Part shown: positions 63,271-64,000 of the stretch, piece by piece
Layout: each line of letters starts with the position of its first letter
How positions within the stretch are numbered: position 1 is the stretch's first letter
Origin: Shewanella sp. GD04112
Lineage (GTDB): Bacteria; Pseudomonadota; Gammaproteobacteria; Enterobacterales; Shewanellaceae
Direction: 5' to 3'
Length of the DNA stretch: 64,000 nt
Assembly: GCF_029835735.1 (NCBI RefSeq)
Contig: NZ_JAOEAL010000001.1
Span: forward strand, 3,410,001 to 3,474,000
Notes under the pieces: model-generated
What the model saw: the letters and a program-made list of their open reading frames with translations, nothing else
Told to the model about the DNA's origin: nothing
The model's database searches: none
Program-made: the position numbers and the translations under genes

Positions 63271-64000
63271 ATGCCAGTATTACAGCCTGTATTTCGCTTA
63301 TCGCTTATTGCACTCGCCTGCCTCAGCGCTTTACCACACACAACCTACGCCGATGACACACCTTCAGCTCGCGATGAAAACGTCGAGCGTATAACGGTAT
63401 ACGGCAGACAAAACTCTGTGGTGAAAAACTCAGGACTTGCGACTAAGTCAGATATGTCCTTGATGGAAACCCCTGCGGCGGTTGTTATCGTTGACCAGGA
63501 GTTGATTAACAGCCAAGGAGTCGACAATCTGCAGGACTTAATTCGCAATATCAGCGGGGTGACTCAAGCGGGCAATAACTACGGCATTGGGGATAACTTA
63601 GTGATTCGCGGCCTCGGCGCAAACTACACCTATGACGGCATGTATGGCGGAGCCGGCCTTGGCAATACCTTTAACCCCACTCGCTCCCTAACCAATGTGG
63701 AATCCGTGGAGGTTTTAAAAGGGCCAGCGACTGGACTCTACGGCATGGGCAGCGCGGGCGGCGTAATCAACCTGATTGAAAAGAAACCGCAATTTGAATC
63801 CAAACACAAAATCACCACAGAAGTTGGTCAGTGGGATACCTACTCGCTCGCCATCGACAGTACAGGTGAGATCACAGATGATCTTGCGTACCGCTTAGTC
63901 GCCAAAACCGCCCGCAGTGAAGGCTACCGTGATTTAGGCGCCGACCGTGATGAAGTGTTCGGCTCACTCAAATGGGTATTAAGTGATAGCCAAGATCTGA
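63271..64000 (+). CDS. TonB-dependent siderophore receptor, N-terminal part
   Basis: 243 codons are visible; the gene runs past the window. A signal peptide is followed by the TonB box region ITVYGRQ and then a plug domain: ETPAAVVIVDQELINSQGV, DNLQDLIRNISGVTQAG, DNLVIRGLG, SVEVLKGPATGLYG and GGVINLIEKKP. The first barrel strands follow. GGGGGA lies upstream of the ATG. The Fur box indicates iron control; the siderophore cannot be told from this part. Confidence 0.9.
   Translation, partial: MPVLQPVFRLSLIALACLSALPHTTYADDTPSARDENVERITVYGRQNSVVKNSGLATKSDMSLMETPAAVVIVDQELINSQGVDNLQDLIRNISGVTQAGNNYGIGDNLVIRGLGANYTYDGMYGGAGLGNTFNPTRSLTNVESVEVLKGPATGLYGMGSAGGVINLIEKKPQFESKHKITTEVGQWDTYSLAIDSTGEITDDLAYRLVAKTARSEGYRDLGADRDEVFGSLKWVLSDSQDL

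Overview
The window looks like chromosomal DNA of a Shewanella species (Gammaproteobacteria). The reasons are the LldP / Dld-II / LldEFG lactate-utilisation cluster, an NAD-type isocitrate dehydrogenase, a sodium-type PomAB flagellar stator, a glg operon headed by malQ, and many small secreted proteins with no recognisable family. The species cannot be fixed from the sequence alone. No rRNA or tRNA gene was seen, and no CRISPR array or intact insertion sequence.

Layout. 1-3.2 kb: the N-terminal part of a secreted S9 peptidase (cut by the window edge), divergent from icd. 3.3-7.0 kb: a leftward gcvA / alpha-beta hydrolase / ygdD / rlmM group, which echoes the E. coli gcvA-ygdD-rlmM order, and a small secreted protein. 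7.1-15.6 kb: thiI, the stator genes pomA-pomB, the isoprenoid operon xseB-ispA-dxs, then grpE (with a textbook heat-shock promoter) divergent from nadK. 15.6-23.9 kb: the lactate cluster, lldP - dld-II - lldEFG, behind a 748-base leader with four Crp-like palindromes. 23.9-28.3 kb: an accessory island. 28.4-41.2 kb: a secreted coiled-coil protein, a MATE exporter, a POT peptide transporter, a DUF3087 membrane protein, an orphan solute-binding protein, a COG0523 GTPase, the RNA helicase RhlE and a PAS-GGDEF-EAL protein. 41.3-53.8 kb: a leftward six-gene glycogen operon (malQ-glgB-glgX-glgP-glgC-glgA). 54.3-59 kb: a lipoprotein cyclophilin, a MarR regulator, an iron alcohol dehydrogenase, a possible small RNA and small proteins. 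59.3-62.4 kb: the glyoxylate shunt aceB-aceA. 63.3 kb to the end: the start of a TonB-dependent siderophore receptor behind a Fur box.

The most unusual part is 23.9-28.3 kb. Three unrelated leftward genes (DUF2441, a three-pass membrane protein, a DMP19/DUF4375 protein) are each followed, at or next to their stop codon, by an imperfect palindrome with the R-box and L-box architecture of an integron attC recombination site. A fourth attC-like element lies upstream of the first gene. No integrase is present, so this reads as a CALIN (cassette cluster lacking an integrase). Next to it are a frameshifted relic of a Y1-type transposase, a membrane-anchored Bcs1-like AAA ATPase, and a possible SOS-controlled short transcript.

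The core metabolic genes fit together around lactate and acetate use. Lactate is imported by LldP and oxidised by Dld-II (D form) or LldEFG (L form). C2 carbon is kept by AceB/AceA in competition with Icd, and excess carbon goes to glycogen. Crp-like sites before icd, lldP and adhB suggest shared control.
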